DNA of 64,000 bases from an uncultured Marinobacter sp. (GTDB taxonomy: Bacteria; Pseudomonadota; Gammaproteobacteria; Pseudomonadales; Oleiphilaceae). Numbering within the stretch: the first letter of the stretch is position 1; each line of letters opens with the position of its first letter. The position numbers and the translations under genes were made by a program. The notes beneath the pieces are model-generated. The model worked only from the letters and a program-made list of their open reading frames with translations, made no database searches and was not told where the DNA came from. Below are positions 34,232 to 42,274 of this stretch, piece by piece. The DNA is taken from contig NZ_CAMYMK010000009.1 in assembly GCF_947259545.1 (NCBI RefSeq), positions 1 through 64,000 on the forward strand, in the 5' to 3' direction.

Positions 34232-35326
34232 TTACGACTCCAGCGAGGTGGCAAAGCGGTTGTCCGGAATCGCCTTGTCGTCTTCCACCACCTCGATACG
34301 ATCGCCACTACTGAGGCGATCCTGGCCGGTAATGATCACCGGATCATCCTCGGACAGACCGTCCGACACTTCCACCCACCCCGGCTGACGGGCGCCCAGG
34401 GTGACAGGCACGCGCCGCGCCTTGCCGTCTTCGGCAACAAACACATACTTGTCGGCACCGCGCATCAGTACCGCCTGTTCCGGAATCACCAGGGCCTCGC
34501 GCTCACGCAGGGTGAGACTGGCCGACATGAACTGCCCGGGGCGCAGCTTGCCGCCCGGATTGTCGATCAGCGCCCGCACCGGCAGGGTACGGCTCAGTTC
34601 GCTGATGCGAGTACCCAGCTCCGCAAGTTCACCGCTGAAGGTTTCCCCCGGGTAGGTCGGAGACTGCCCCTGCACTCGCTGGCCCAAACTGATCTGCCCC
34701 AGGAATCGTTCCGGGATGGCAAAACCCAGCTCCATACGATCCGTGGAATCCAGGGTCGCAACGGCGGTGCCGGAGCCCAGGTAGGCTCCCATACTGATAT
34801 CATTCAGACCCACCACCCCGGTGAACGGCGCGGTGATACGATGATTGTCCAGACGGGTGCGCGCTGACTCCAGCTGGGCCTGGGCCACATCCAGCGAGGT
34901 ACGCAATTCATCCACCTGGGACTGGGAAATACTGTTGTTTGAACGCAGGCTCCGGGCCCGCTCAAACTGACGCCGGGCATCGGCTACCCGGGCTTCGGAA
35001 ACCCGAACCTCGGCCCGCGCCTGGCGATCATCCAGACGAAGCAGCAGATCGCCCTGCTCCACGCGCTGGCCACTGCGCAGGTTCAGCTCAACGACACGAC
35101 CACTGACCTCGGTGGTCAGTTCAATGGCATCCAGCGCTTTCAGACTGCCCACGGCATTTACCCGGTCCCGGACCGTTTCCAGACGGGGATTGGCAACGTT
35201 GACCACGCTTGCCGGCCGCACTCGCTGGTCGCCAGCAGCCGATCCCTGATCCAGATAACGGTAGGTAACCGTGCCGGCCACTGCCACAGCCACCAGAACC
35301 AGCGCAATCAGCCATTGCTTCAGCAT
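34232..35326 (-). CDS. RND efflux periplasmic adaptor subunit
   Basis: 364 residues from MLKQWLIALVLVAVAVAGTVTYRYL, an N-terminal membrane anchor; GAGA precedes this ATG. It has a lipoyl-type half-motif (VVELNLRSGQRVEQGDLLLRLDD), a coiled-coil hairpin (ADARRQFERARSLRSNNSISQSQVDELRTSLDVAQAQLE), the second lipoyl half (ITAPFTGVVGLNDISMGAYL) and beta-barrel regions. It links the RND pump to the outer-membrane channel. Together with the pump and the DUF3833 gene it forms a tight minus-strand unit. Confidence 0.92.
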   Translation of the reverse strand: MLKQWLIALVLVAVAVAGTVTYRYLDQGSAAGDQRVRPASVVNVANPRLETVRDRVNAVGSLKALDAIELTTEVSGRVVELNLRSGQRVEQGDLLLRLDDRQARAEVRVSEARVADARRQFERARSLRSNNSISQSQVDELRTSLDVAQAQLESARTRLDNHRITAPFTGVVGLNDISMGAYLGSGTAVATLDSTDRMELGFAIPERFLGQISLGQRVQGQSPTYPGETFSGELAELGTRISELSRTLPVRALIDNPGGKLRPGQFMSASLTLREREALVIPEQAVLMRGADKYVFVAEDGKARRVPVTLGARQPGWVEVSDGLSEDDPVIITGQDRLSSGDRIEVVEDDKAIPDNRFATSLES

Positions 35327-35341
35327 ACGTGTCTCTATCAC

Positions 35342-35905
35342 TTATTGGTTTTGGGTGATCACCAACACCACTTCCCCCACATCCAATCCCCACTTACTCA
35401 TGGTGGTCTGGTTGATGAGGGTGTCCGGTGTCACCAGGTACATCCAGTCGTCCATACGGACGTCGATGGTGCCATCACCGTATGGCACCCGTAATACATA
35501 ATTCATATGGATGGTATTGCCCTGCCACCGCATGGTGCCTGGCTCTACCACGTCACCGGCGTCGGCATGGTAACCATCGTCGGAGGGCGTCAGTGTCCAG
35601 GTCCGGGTCTGTACTTCGCCGTCATCGAAGCGGAACTCCTCGTCCAGAGTACCGACTCCCCGGGCGTCCCAGCTGGCGTCGATCGTCGCGTCGAAGGTGC
35701 GGATGACAGTGCCCGACCAATCTTTGACCACGCCCCGTGCTGTCAGTTCGCCTTCAAAAAACTGTTCGGGAATCAGTTGAGGCTCGCGATCGCTGTAATC
35801 ATCCAGCGAAGGCCCGGCGCAACCGGCCAGAACCAGTACCGACAACAATAACCACAAGGGCAATCGCGGGCCAGCCTGTTCAGCCGAAGGTCTGGGTATT
35901 TGCAT
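35342..35905 (-). CDS. DUF3833 lipoprotein
   Basis: 187 residues. The signal with lipobox LAGC in LLLSVLVLAGCAGPSLDDY gives a lipid anchor. The body follows the DUF3833 pattern: EPQLIPEQFFEGELTARGVVKDWSGTVIRTF, then FRFDDGEVQTRTWTL and GNTIHMNYVLRVPYGDGTIDVRMDDWMY, a lipocalin-like beta-rich domain. The function is unknown. It is placed first in the RND operon, 15 bases before the adaptor, so an envelope role connected to efflux or lipid handling is conceivable. Confidence 0.82.
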   Translation of the reverse strand: MQIPRPSAEQAGPRLPLWLLLSVLVLAGCAGPSLDDYSDREPQLIPEQFFEGELTARGVVKDWSGTVIRTFDATIDASWDARGVGTLDEEFRFDDGEVQTRTWTLTPSDDGYHADAGDVVEPGTMRWQGNTIHMNYVLRVPYGDGTIDVRMDDWMYLVTPDTLINQTTMSKWGLDVGEVVLVITQNQ

Positions 35906-36151
35906 GACTTTTACACTCCCGGTACAGAATTTATTGGCATGTTACCTTTGGAGAAATACGCTCATCGCGGGTTTTTCGATCAACACCGCATTGCGCCCGG
36001 TTCCGGCACCGTCATTTCAGCCAATTGTCCTTCCTGACAGTCCGACAGGCGGTTTTCGTCAATGGAACACCTGTTTGAATGCCGTAAAACATGACTTATC
36101 GGAAGGCCCAATGCCTTCCACCCGATTCCCTGACAGGACAGAGGTATTGTT

Positions 36152-37972
36152 ATGCCGGTTTACAAGGCGCCCCTGCGCGACATGAAGTTTCTGCTGAATG
36201 ATGTGTTTGACTACCCCAGTCATTACGCCTCCCTGAAAAGCGGTGAAAACGCCACGCCGGACATTGTTGAGGCCATTCTCAGCGAGTGCGGCAAGTTCTG
36301 CGAGGAAGTTCTCAGCCCACTGTATCAGCCCGGCGACGAAGAGGGCTGTAAACTGGAAGACGGTGTGGTCACCACCCCGAAGGGTTACAAGGAAGCCTAC
36401 GAGCAGTATGCCATGGGCGGCTGGCAGGGACTGTCCGCGCCGGAAGAATACGGCGGTCAGGGACTGCCCGCCTCCATGGGCCTGCTGAAGCAGGAAATGA
36501 TGGGCACCGCCAACTGGTCGTTCTCAATGTACCCGGGCCTGTCCCTCGGTGCCATGAACACGATTTACCTGCATGGCTCCGAGGACCAGAAACAAACCTA
36601 CCTGACACCGCTGACGGAAGGGCGTTGGGGCGGCACCATGTGCCTGACCGAACCACAATGCGGTACTGACCTGGGCCAGGTCAAAACCAAAGCCGAACCC
36701 CAGGCGGACGGCAGCTACAAGCTCACCGGCACCAAGATTTTCATTTCCTCCGGTGACCACGACCTGACCGAAAATATTGTCCACATTGTGCTGGCACGCC
36801 TGCCGGATGCGCCCAAGGGCACCAAGGGCATCAGCCTGTTTATCGTTCCCAAGTTCCTGCCGGACGGTAACGGCGGTGTCGGCGAGCGCAACGGCGTGAC
36901 CTGTGGCAGCCTGGAAAAGAAAATGGGCATCAAGGCATCCGCAACCTGCGTGATGAATTTCGATGAGGCCACCGCTTTCCTGATCGGACCCGAGAACGAA
37001 GGTCTGAACTGCATGTTCACCTTCATGAACTCCGCCCGGATTGGTACCGCCATCCAGGGTGTCGGCCCTGCGGAACTGTCCTATCAGTGGGCACTGGACT
37101 ACGCCAAGGAGCGCCGCTCCATGCGCGCGCTGTCCGGCAAGAAAGATCCGGAACATGTCGCCGATGCACTGATTCACCACGCCGATGTGCGGCGCATGCT
37201 GCTGACCCAGAAAGCCATCGCCGAAGGCGGACGCGGGATGCTGTATTACGCCGCACGGGTGGCCGATCATATGGTGGAAGGGTATGCCGAAGGTGACGAG
37301 AAGAAAGCCGACAAGTACGACGACAAGCTCGGTTTCCTGACGCCGATCCTCAAAGGCTTCCTCACCGAGCTGGGTAACGAGGCAGCGAATATTGGCATGC
37401 AGGTCTTCGGCGGCCACGGCTACATCCGTGAGCACGGCATGGAGCAGATCGCACGGGATACCCGCATTGCCACTCTGTACGAGGGCACCACCGGCATCCA
37501 GGCCCTGGACCTGCTGGGCCGCAAGGTTCTGCTGATGACCCAAGGCGGCGCGGTGCGCGAGTTCACCCTGATCATTGCCAACTTCGCCCGCAAGCATCTG
37601 ACCGACAAGCGTCTGCGGCCGTTCGCGGTGGAACTGCTGAAGCTGACCGCACAATGGAACCTGCTGACCGTGCGCATCATGCTGGCCGCTCGCAAGGACC
37701 GGGATGTGGTCAGTGCCGCTGCCCACGATTTCCTGATGTACAGCGGTTACGTGTCCATGGCCTACATCTGGGCGCGTCAGGCGGCAGTCGCAGCCGACAA
37801 GCTGGACAATGGCGGAGATGAGTCCGAAGAGTTCTACAAGGCCAAACTGGCCACTGCGGAATTCTATTATGAGCGCCTGCTGCCCCGCGCACAGGCCCAC
37901 GCCACCAGCATGCTCAGCCCCAGCAAGAACCTGATGCAGCTGGACGCGGAGGACATGAGCTTTACCGGCTGA
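36152..37972 (+). CDS. Acyl-CoA dehydrogenase, long (about 600-residue) type
   Basis: 606 residues; GAGG lies seven bases before the ATG. An FAD enzyme that introduces the 2,3 double bond in acyl-CoA. It shows an N-terminal helical cap (MPVYKAPLRDMKFLLNDVFDY), the middle domain MCLTEPQCGTDLGQVKTKA, and QVFGGHGYIREHGMEQIARDTRIATLYEGTTGIQALDL, followed by an extra C-terminal domain found in the DmdC/long-form subgroup. Likely substrates are medium- or long-chain acyl-CoA or methylthiopropionyl-CoA; the sequence alone cannot tell. It stands alone, with its own terminator. Confidence 0.92.
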   Translation: MPVYKAPLRDMKFLLNDVFDYPSHYASLKSGENATPDIVEAILSECGKFCEEVLSPLYQPGDEEGCKLEDGVVTTPKGYKEAYEQYAMGGWQGLSAPEEYGGQGLPASMGLLKQEMMGTANWSFSMYPGLSLGAMNTIYLHGSEDQKQTYLTPLTEGRWGGTMCLTEPQCGTDLGQVKTKAEPQADGSYKLTGTKIFISSGDHDLTENIVHIVLARLPDAPKGTKGISLFIVPKFLPDGNGGVGERNGVTCGSLEKKMGIKASATCVMNFDEATAFLIGPENEGLNCMFTFMNSARIGTAIQGVGPAELSYQWALDYAKERRSMRALSGKKDPEHVADALIHHADVRRMLLTQKAIAEGGRGMLYYAARVADHMVEGYAEGDEKKADKYDDKLGFLTPILKGFLTELGNEAANIGMQVFGGHGYIREHGMEQIARDTRIATLYEGTTGIQALDLLGRKVLLMTQGGAVREFTLIIANFARKHLTDKRLRPFAVELLKLTAQWNLLTVRIMLAARKDRDVVSAAAHDFLMYSGYVSMAYIWARQAAVAADKLDNGGDESEEFYKAKLATAEFYYERLLPRAQAHATSMLSPSKNLMQLDAEDMSFTG

Positions 37973-37993
37973 TCCTTCCAATACTGTCCCGAA

Positions 37994-38022
37994 AGAGGAG
38001 CCACCCGGCTCCTCTTTTTTTT
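37994..38022 (+). terminator. Intrinsic terminator after the acyl-CoA dehydrogenase gene
   Basis: AGAGGAGCC and GGCTCCTCT form a perfect 9-bp stem with a 4-base loop, followed by a run of T residues, 22 bases past the stop. Confidence 0.93.
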
Positions 38023-38088
38023 GCCTCCCGCTCCCCTCTGTCCGTCAACCTAAGACAATCAAAAGGTTAACTGTCGCCTTTGGCAACA

Positions 38089-38124
38089 TTGACATTGATT
38101 AATTAGTAATTGAGAATCATTCGC
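38089..38124 (+). promoter_or_regulatory. Fur-type promoter of the siderophore operon
   Basis: TTGACA (38089-38094), a 17-base spacer and GAGAAT (38112-38117) form a plausible sigma-70 promoter. A 19-base site, GTAATTGAGAATCATTCGC (38106-38124), matches the classical Fur box at 13 positions and covers the -10 element, so iron-bound Fur would block RNA polymerase. The receptor gene promoter at 44736 has the same layout. Confidence 0.72.
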
Positions 38125-38176
38125 ACCTTATTTATCGTTTGATGAACCATCTACCAACAAACGGACCATCCTGCCC

Positions 38177-39754
38177 ATGTCTGATCACCCTGCATTTTCA
38201 AGCACTGCATTGACACCGCCGTCCTCGCCAAACCCATCGAAGACGGATCAGTTTCTTTTCAACAGCGCCAACCTGACGCACTACAGGAGCAGCATGCTCC
38301 AGGGCCTGGAACTGATCGAGAACCGGATGACGGCCGTCAAGCGTCCTTTCAGCGGTATACTGCCACGGGAACTGGCCCAGCAGTTCGAACACCTGGACCT
38401 TGATCAGCCCTGCAGCGGCATGAACGAAGCCCTTGCAGAACTTGACCGGCTGTATCTGGAAGACGCCGTCTATTTCCACCACCCCCACTACACCGCTCAC
38501 CTCAACTGCCCGGTCACCATTCCCGCAATCACTGCGGAGCTGATCCAGGCATCCTTCAACACCTCAGTGGATACCTGGGACCAGAGTGGCGGCGGTACCT
38601 TCATTGAACAACGACTGATTGACTGGACGGCCAACCGTATCGGCTTTGATAGCGACGCCGACGGGGTGTTTACCAGCGGCGGCACTCAGTCCAACCTGAT
38701 GGCGATGTTGCTGGCCCGGGACAACCTGTCCCAACATTTCTGGCAGCACAGCACCCGGGAACAGGGTCTGCATCCGGACGCCCACCGATTCCGCATCTTC
38801 TGCTCCGAAGTCAGCCATTTCAGCATCCAGAAAGCCGCAGCGCTGCTGGGACTGGGTTATGACGCCGTGGTCCCGGTGCCCTGTGATGCCTACTATCGCA
38901 TGGACGTGGCTGCCCTGACGCAAGCCATCGAGACAACCCGCGAACAGGGACTGCTGCCGATGGCGGTGGTGGCGACCGCCGGCACCACCGATTTTGGCAG
39001 TATAGACCCAATTATCCCGATCGCGGACCTGAGCCGGCGCGAGGGCCTGTGGCTTCATGTGGATGCCGCCTACGGCTGCGGACTGTTGACGTCCTCCCGA
39101 CACCGTCACCTGCTGAAAGGTATCGAGCAGGCGGACTCGGTCACGGTCGACTACCACAAATCCTTTCTTCAGCCGGTCAGTTGCAGCGCCCTGCTGGTGC
39201 GCCATAAACACACTCTGGGCTGTGTCACCTGGCACGCCGAATACCTGAATCCCCTGTGCCAGCGCCAGGAAGGCACCCCCAACCTGGTGGACAAGAGCCT
39301 GCAGACCACCCGCCGTTTTGACGCTCTCAAGCTCTGGCTGACCCTTCGGGCACTGGGGCCCGAGGCGATTGGCGCGGCTTTCGACAAAGTTATCCACCTG
39401 GCCCGCCAGGGCTACCTGCTGCTGTTATCGGATAACGACATCGAAATTCTTCACCAGCCCCAGCTCAGTACCCTGGTATTCCGCTACCGCCCTGACATGG
39501 CGATGAGTGAGGCGGCACTGGACCAGCTCAACCAGTCCATCCGCAAGGCCCTGATGCGCTCCGGCGAAGCCCTGGTCGCCGCCACCCGGGTCCACGGCCG
39601 GCAGTATCTGAAGTTCACCCTGCTTAACCCCGACACCCGGATCCGGGATGTCCAGGCGGTTCTGCGCCTGATCAAACGCCACGGCGCCGACGCTCTGTCC
39701 GCCCATACACCCACTAGCACCCAGCAGCCGATGGAGGTCGCCCATGTCGGATAA
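38177..39754 (+). CDS. PLP-dependent decarboxylase, likely lysine decarboxylase for siderophore assembly
   Basis: 525 residues of the group II (aromatic-L-amino-acid/DABA) decarboxylase fold. The cofactor lysine is Lys328 in TVDYHKSF, with Asp296 in HVDAAYG and His214 in EVSHFS; GTQSNLMAM and TAGTTDFGSIDP are typical. In desferrioxamine (DesA) and bisucaberin clusters the corresponding enzyme turns lysine into cadaverine, which fits the downstream hydroxylase. Ornithine or diaminobutyrate remain possible substrates. The gene opens the cluster and overlaps the next gene by 11 bases. Confidence 0.85.
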   Translation: MSDHPAFSSTALTPPSSPNPSKTDQFLFNSANLTHYRSSMLQGLELIENRMTAVKRPFSGILPRELAQQFEHLDLDQPCSGMNEALAELDRLYLEDAVYFHHPHYTAHLNCPVTIPAITAELIQASFNTSVDTWDQSGGGTFIEQRLIDWTANRIGFDSDADGVFTSGGTQSNLMAMLLARDNLSQHFWQHSTREQGLHPDAHRFRIFCSEVSHFSIQKAAALLGLGYDAVVPVPCDAYYRMDVAALTQAIETTREQGLLPMAVVATAGTTDFGSIDPIIPIADLSRREGLWLHVDAAYGCGLLTSSRHRHLLKGIEQADSVTVDYHKSFLQPVSCSALLVRHKHTLGCVTWHAEYLNPLCQRQEGTPNLVDKSLQTTRRFDALKLWLTLRALGPEAIGAAFDKVIHLARQGYLLLLSDNDIEILHQPQLSTLVFRYRPDMAMSEAALDQLNQSIRKALMRSGEALVAATRVHGRQYLKFTLLNPDTRIRDVQAVLRLIKRHGADALSAHTPTSTQQPMEVAHVG

Positions 39755-41081
39755 CACTCTTGATTTCATTGCCATTGGTCTGGGCCCTTTTAACCTCAGC
39801 CTGGCCTGCCTGGCCGAACCCCTGGACGACCTGAGCGGGCTGGTGCTGGATGAGAACCCCCAGTTCGACTGGCATCCGGGCATGATGCTGGAGAACGCCC
39901 GGCTGCAGACCCCGTTCCTGTCGGATCTGGTGACCCTGGCGGACCCCACCAGCCCCTATAGTTTCCTCAATTACCTCAAGGCCCAGGGCCGCATTTACTC
40001 TTTCTACATTCGCGAGAGTTTTTTCCTGTTGCGCCGCGAATACAACCAGTACTGCCAGTGGGCCGCCAGCCAGTTGAGCAACGTCCGCTTCAACACCCGG
40101 GTGGAAGCCATCCACTACGATGAAGCCGACAAACAGTATGTGGTAACGGCGCGCTGCACCCAGAGTGGTGATGAACAGCAGTTCCGCGCCCGCCGACTGG
40201 TGCTGGGCACCGGACCACGCCCGGCCGTACCACCGTGCTGCGAACATCTGGAGGGCTCCGCCCTCCATTCGTCCGGTTACCTTGACCACAAATCGGAACT
40301 GCAGGCGCAGCCGTCCATTACCGTACTCGGCAGCGGACAGAGTGCCGCCGAGATATTCCACGACCTGCTACAGGACGTCGACCGCTTTGGCTACCAGCTG
40401 AACTGGATCACCCGATCCCCCCGCTTCTTTCCGCTGGAGTACAGCAAGCTGACCCTGGAGATGACCTCTCCCGAGTACGTGGATTATTTCCACGACCTGC
40501 CAGCACAAACCCGCGACGATCTGGTGACCAATCAGAAGCACCTCTACAAGGGCATCAATACCGACCTGATCAACGACATCTTCGACCTGCTGTACACCAA
40601 GAGGCTGGTGGCTGATGTGCCGATCAACCTGCTCACCAACAGCCGCCTGGAGTCCGCCCGTTTCTGCGGCGACAGTGCGCACCATGAGCTGACCTTCCGC
40701 CATCTGGAGCAGGACCGGCCGTTCGCGCTGAACACCGCCGGACTGGTACTGGCCACCGGTTACCAATACCGGGAACCTGATTTCCTGGAGGGGATCGCGG
40801 GACGTATCCGCCGGGATGACCGCGGTCGCTTTGCCGTTGGACGCAACTACAGCATTGATCACCGGGGTCAGGAAATTTTCGTGCAGAACGCGGAATTGCA
40901 TACCCATGGCTTTGTCACCCCCGACCTGGGTATGGCGTGCTATCGCAATGCCTGGATATTGCGGGAACTGACCGGACGCGAACCCTACGCCATAGAGCAG
41001 GCCATCGCCTTCCAGCAGTTCGGCGCTCCCGAATCCCGGGAGGCCACGCACGGCACCGGCTCACTGATGGAGCCGGCGTAA
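39744..41081 (+). CDS. Diamine/lysine N-hydroxylase of siderophore synthesis
   Basis: 445 residues of the flavin N-hydroxylating monooxygenase family (IucD/AlcA/DesB). The FAD site is FIAIGLGPFNLSLACLAEP, with the substrate-side motif QFDWHPGMMLENARLQTPFLSDLVTL; the NADPH site is ITVLGSGQSAAEIFHDLL, and ATGY is near the C-terminus. In this setting the likely reaction is cadaverine to N-hydroxycadaverine. The start lies inside the end of the decarboxylase gene (GAGG upstream), showing translational coupling. Confidence 0.92.
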   Translation: MSDNTLDFIAIGLGPFNLSLACLAEPLDDLSGLVLDENPQFDWHPGMMLENARLQTPFLSDLVTLADPTSPYSFLNYLKAQGRIYSFYIRESFFLLRREYNQYCQWAASQLSNVRFNTRVEAIHYDEADKQYVVTARCTQSGDEQQFRARRLVLGTGPRPAVPPCCEHLEGSALHSSGYLDHKSELQAQPSITVLGSGQSAAEIFHDLLQDVDRFGYQLNWITRSPRFFPLEYSKLTLEMTSPEYVDYFHDLPAQTRDDLVTNQKHLYKGINTDLINDIFDLLYTKRLVADVPINLLTNSRLESARFCGDSAHHELTFRHLEQDRPFALNTAGLVLATGYQYREPDFLEGIAGRIRRDDRGRFAVGRNYSIDHRGQEIFVQNAELHTHGFVTPDLGMACYRNAWILRELTGREPYAIEQAIAFQQFGAPESREATHGTGSLMEPA

Positions 41082-41082
41082 G

Positions 41083-42261
41083 ATGGCTATGACGGTTAAA
41101 CATTGGCTGGTCGCCATCACCATTGCCGCGGTGGTCAGCGATTCCATGCTGCTGCCCTTTTATCCGCATTTTTTCGCCAGTGTGTTCGGCATCACCGATC
41201 CCGGTCATATTGGTCTCTACCTCAGTGCCTGCTGCCTCACCATCGTCATCGCCTTTCCGATGTGGGCGAGAGTCTCCCGGCGGATACCGGTGCTGCAGCT
41301 GCTGATTCCCACGCAACTGGCCGCCGGTGGACTGAGTATCCTCTGCTACTGGGCCGATACCCCGGTGTCGTTCTGGATCCTGTCGCTGGTCATGCTGGTG
41401 TTCAAAGGCAGTTATCTGCTGGTCTACCCGATGATCATGGCCGCCGAACGCCAGGAGAACCACGGCAATACCATCGGGCTGTTATCCGTGGTGGTTCATA
41501 TAGGCGGCATTGCCGGCGCCGTACTCGGTGGCGTGGTCCTGCAGTGGTTTGAGCCGCGCCAGGTGTTTCTGGTGATGGCGGTGAGCGATTTCATCCAGAC
41601 CGGGGTCTGTCTTTATCTCATCCGCCGCCCCGATGCCCGGCCCGAACCAGAGGAACCGCCAACGGCAGCGCCCGAAAAGAGCCGGGTGACCTCTGCCGTG
41701 ATCTACAAGCTGGGACTGGTGATGTTCCTGTTCTATTTCAGTGCCTACCTCACCCGCCCGTTCTTCGTGCGCTATTGGGAATCGGTGACCCCGGCCACGG
41801 GCGAAATCCTGTCCGGACTGGTGTTCGCCATTCCGGCCGGTATCGCCATCCTGGCCTTGTGGCTCAACGCCCGCAGTGGCCGAACCCGATCGCCCGGGGA
41901 GGGGCTGCTGACTGCAATGATGCTGGGCAGTGTCGGCCTGGCCCTGCAGGGACTGAATCAGGAATGGCTGGTTCTGGCAGGCCGCTGCCTGTTTGGCTGG
42001 GCGCTGTTCCAGGCCACCGTCCAGCTGGACCAGCTGCTGTTTGCTCTCAGTCACCCCGAGGCCTACGCCACCGATTTCAGCAAGATCAATATCTTCCAGC
42101 AGTTGGGAGTACTGGCCGCGGCGTCATCCGCTGGCGGACTGGTGGGGCTGCTGGGACTGCAAATGCCTTTTGGCGTCGCCGCTGCCGGCCTGGTATTGAC
42201 CGCGACCGTCTACGGCGCGCTGTTTTACCGCAGCCGTCGCGAGCTACAACCGTCCACCTGA
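41083..42261 (+). CDS. MFS transporter in the siderophore operon
   Basis: 392 residues with about 12 predicted membrane helices; the start overlaps closely with the previous stop (TAAGATG). The N-terminal half begins VKHWLVAITIAAVVSDSMLLPFYPHFF, and RVSRRIPVLQLLIP is the loop 2-3 region typical of the superfamily. The position between biosynthetic genes suggests export of the finished siderophore, but import of the ferric form is also known for some MFS proteins. No drug-specific motif was recognised. Confidence 0.85.
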   Translation: MAMTVKHWLVAITIAAVVSDSMLLPFYPHFFASVFGITDPGHIGLYLSACCLTIVIAFPMWARVSRRIPVLQLLIPTQLAAGGLSILCYWADTPVSFWILSLVMLVFKGSYLLVYPMIMAAERQENHGNTIGLLSVVVHIGGIAGAVLGGVVLQWFEPRQVFLVMAVSDFIQTGVCLYLIRRPDARPEPEEPPTAAPEKSRVTSAVIYKLGLVMFLFYFSAYLTRPFFVRYWESVTPATGEILSGLVFAIPAGIAILALWLNARSGRTRSPGEGLLTAMMLGSVGLALQGLNQEWLVLAGRCLFGWALFQATVQLDQLLFALSHPEAYATDFSKINIFQQLGVLAAASSAGGLVGLLGLQMPFGVAAAGLVLTATVYGALFYRSRRELQPST

Positions 42262-42274
42262 CCAGGGAATGATC

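Noticed and set aside
36524-37981. 485-residue minus-strand ORF opposite the acyl-CoA dehydrogenase gene
   Set aside because: Shadow of a strong gene; no recognisable motif and no ribosome binding site.
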